A stretch of DNA of 64,000 bases from a bacterium (GTDB lineage Bacteria > Bacteroidota > Bacteroidia > Chitinophagales > Saprospiraceae), in NCBI GenBank assembly GCA_024742755.1, contig JANSXW010000009.1, forward strand, positions 1 through 64,000, given 5' to 3'. Shown in pieces: positions 62,828-64,000 of the stretch. Each line of letters begins with the position of its first letter. Position 1 is the stretch's first letter. The notes under the pieces are model-generated. The model had not been told where the DNA came from. It was given only the letters and a program-made list of their open reading frames with translations, and ran no database searches. The translations under genes and the position numbers were made by a program.

Positions 62828-64000
62828 ATGACCCTTCAGCATAACGATAACCACCCTTTTTCGCCTTACCCGGCATATAAGGATTCGGGGATTGAGTGGA
62901 TTGGGGAGATTCCAGAGCATTGGGAAATAAAAAAACTAAAGTGGAATATCAAAGTAAATAGTGGAGGAGGAATTGAGTCAGAAGATATTTTGCCGTTAGG
63001 AACTTACTCCGTATACGGAGGAAATGGAATTACAGGTTACTCAGAAAATTATAATTATGATGGGGAGATCTTGATTTTAGGCCGGGTAGGAGCATATTGT
63101 GGTAGCGTGTATTTAATTTCTGGAAAAAACTGGGTCACTGATAATGCGTTGGTAGTTACTACTGATGGTAACAAGGAGTTTTTATTCTATACGCTTTTAC
63201 TAATGGACTTAAATAGATTCGCTAGTAAAAATGCTCAACCACTAATTACTGGAACATTAGTTAAAAATCAATTTTTTGCTGCCCCAACTTCAATTGAACA
63301 AACCACCATAGCCAACTTCCTGGACCACAAAACCAACCAGATCGACACCGCCATAGACAAGCACCGGCAGCTGATCGAGCTGCTGCGGGAGCACCGCGCC
63401 GCCATCATCAACGAAGCGGTGACCAAAGGCCTCAACCCGGATGCGCCCATGAAGGACTCCGGGGTGGAGTGGATTGGGGAGGTGCCGGCGCATTGGGAGG
63501 TTACAAAAGTTGGATATTTATTAAGTTTTATAGGCTATGGGTTTACTAATCCTATGCCAACGAAAAGAGAAGGTGTTTTCATGTTGACAGCAAACGATGT
63601 GAGAGATGGTTTCATTGATTTTGAGAATGCCCGTAAAACTTCCATAAAAGCATACGAGCAAAATCTCACTGATAAAAGTAGACCAGAGCTAAATGACGTT
63701 TTACTAACCAAAGATGGAACATTAGGAAGAGTTGCTATTTGTAATAAAGTGCCAGTTTGCATTAATCAATCAGTTGCTGTACTGAGGGCTAAGAAAAGCC
63801 AAATCGTTCCTGAGTTTTTAAGTTTTTTGCTCCGTTCTCATACCTATAATGATAGAATGATTTTCGATGCAGGTGGAACTACGATTAAGCATATTTACAT
63901 TACGCGACTATCTAAAATGGAGATATGTATTTCACCCAAATTAGATGAGCAGAAGAAAATCGTAAATTTCATCCAATCCGAAACCACCCGCATTGACCGT
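62828..64000 (+). CDS. hsdS: Type I restriction-modification specificity subunit (3' truncated by window)
   Basis: The frame runs from the ATG at 62828 (MTLQHNDNHPF) through the window end, 391 codons seen. It has two target-recognition domains, each opened by KDSG[IV]EWIGE[IV]PxHWE (about 18 and 208). A central conserved helix lies between them (TNQIDTAIDKHRQLIELLRE, about 168-187). A second conserved helix is just starting at the edge (QSETTRIDR). The two domains are AT-rich while the central helix segment is GC-rich. HsdS fixes the DNA sequence recognised by HsdM. It follows the HNH gene by 21 bp. Confidence 0.92.
   Translation, partial: MTLQHNDNHPFSPYPAYKDSGIEWIGEIPEHWEIKKLKWNIKVNSGGGIESEDILPLGTYSVYGGNGITGYSENYNYDGEILILGRVGAYCGSVYLISGKNWVTDNALVVTTDGNKEFLFYTLLLMDLNRFASKNAQPLITGTLVKNQFFAAPTSIEQTTIANFLDHKTNQIDTAIDKHRQLIELLREHRAAIINEAVTKGLNPDAPMKDSGVEWIGEVPAHWEVTKVGYLLSFIGYGFTNPMPTKREGVFMLTANDVRDGFIDFENARKTSIKAYEQNLTDKSRPELNDVLLTKDGTLGRVAICNKVPVCINQSVAVLRAKKSQIVPEFLSFLLRSHTYNDRMIFDAGGTTIKHIYITRLSKMEICISPKLDEQKKIVNFIQSETTRIDR

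Noticed and set aside
1-64000. CRISPR array, rRNA genes, transposase genes or integrase
   Set aside because: No regularly spaced direct repeats, rRNA-like sequence or transposase/integrase motifs were seen in any frame.

Overview
The window comes from a Bacteroidota chromosome. Evidence includes promoters of the TTG-N20-TAnnTTTG type, an IF-2 and a ribosomal protein S1 with long charged extensions, PorT-like barrels, a HYC_CC_PP protein and other families typical of the phylum. Membership of the Saprospiria (Lewinella/Phaeodactylibacter-like) is a guess from overall style, not something shown by a marker gene. Most genes have moderate to high GC. AT-rich patches mark accessory genes: the 5' half of the CHAT gene, the AbiE module, the ATPase beside hsdM and the hsdS specificity domains.

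Layout. 0-9 kb: infB, a hairpin-rich element, an overlapping CHAT/TPR protease-like gene and CYTH gene, and rpsA. 9.5-17 kb: an acyl-CoA ligase, a RidA-family deaminase, ddl, a DUF4838 secreted protein, a small exported protein and a flavin amine oxidase. 17.1-17.4 kb: two CAU-anticodon tRNA genes, one carrying an 18-nt palindrome in its D arm. 17.4-27.4 kb: two mscS paralogues, recX, a small KGG-leader peptide gene, a large helical-repeat protein, a LytTR regulator with a glycosyltransferase, lgt, mtaB and a PaaE-type oxidoreductase. 27.4-45 kb: a TIR-domain protein, outer-membrane proteins, a metal-binding HMA protein, a ROK kinase, a Fic protein, an esterase/M17 peptidase/ATP-grasp operon, a nucleoid-associated protein, hydrolases including a GH18 lipoprotein, a VWA protein and an acyl-CoA dehydrogenase.

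44.9-58 kb is an accessory region. It holds a Uma2 nuclease, an AbiEi/AbiEii type IV toxin-antitoxin pair with a candidate operator, and a minus-strand Cu/Ag-type RND efflux cluster (HYC_CC_PP, CusA-like, TolC-like, permease, CusB-like, His-rich HMBD lipoprotein). All three junctions between the tolC, permease, cusA-like and cusB-like genes are occupied by a plus-strand gene of antitoxin or Uma2 type.

58.9-64 kb is a type I restriction-modification operon that continues past the window end: hsdM, a RecF/PtuA-like ATPase, an HNH nuclease resembling PtuB of the Septu system, then hsdS. The two-gene ATPase/HNH module sits between hsdM and hsdS and is the strongest candidate for a composite defence system here. 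The TIR, AbiE and CHAT genes add further candidate immunity or regulated-death functions.
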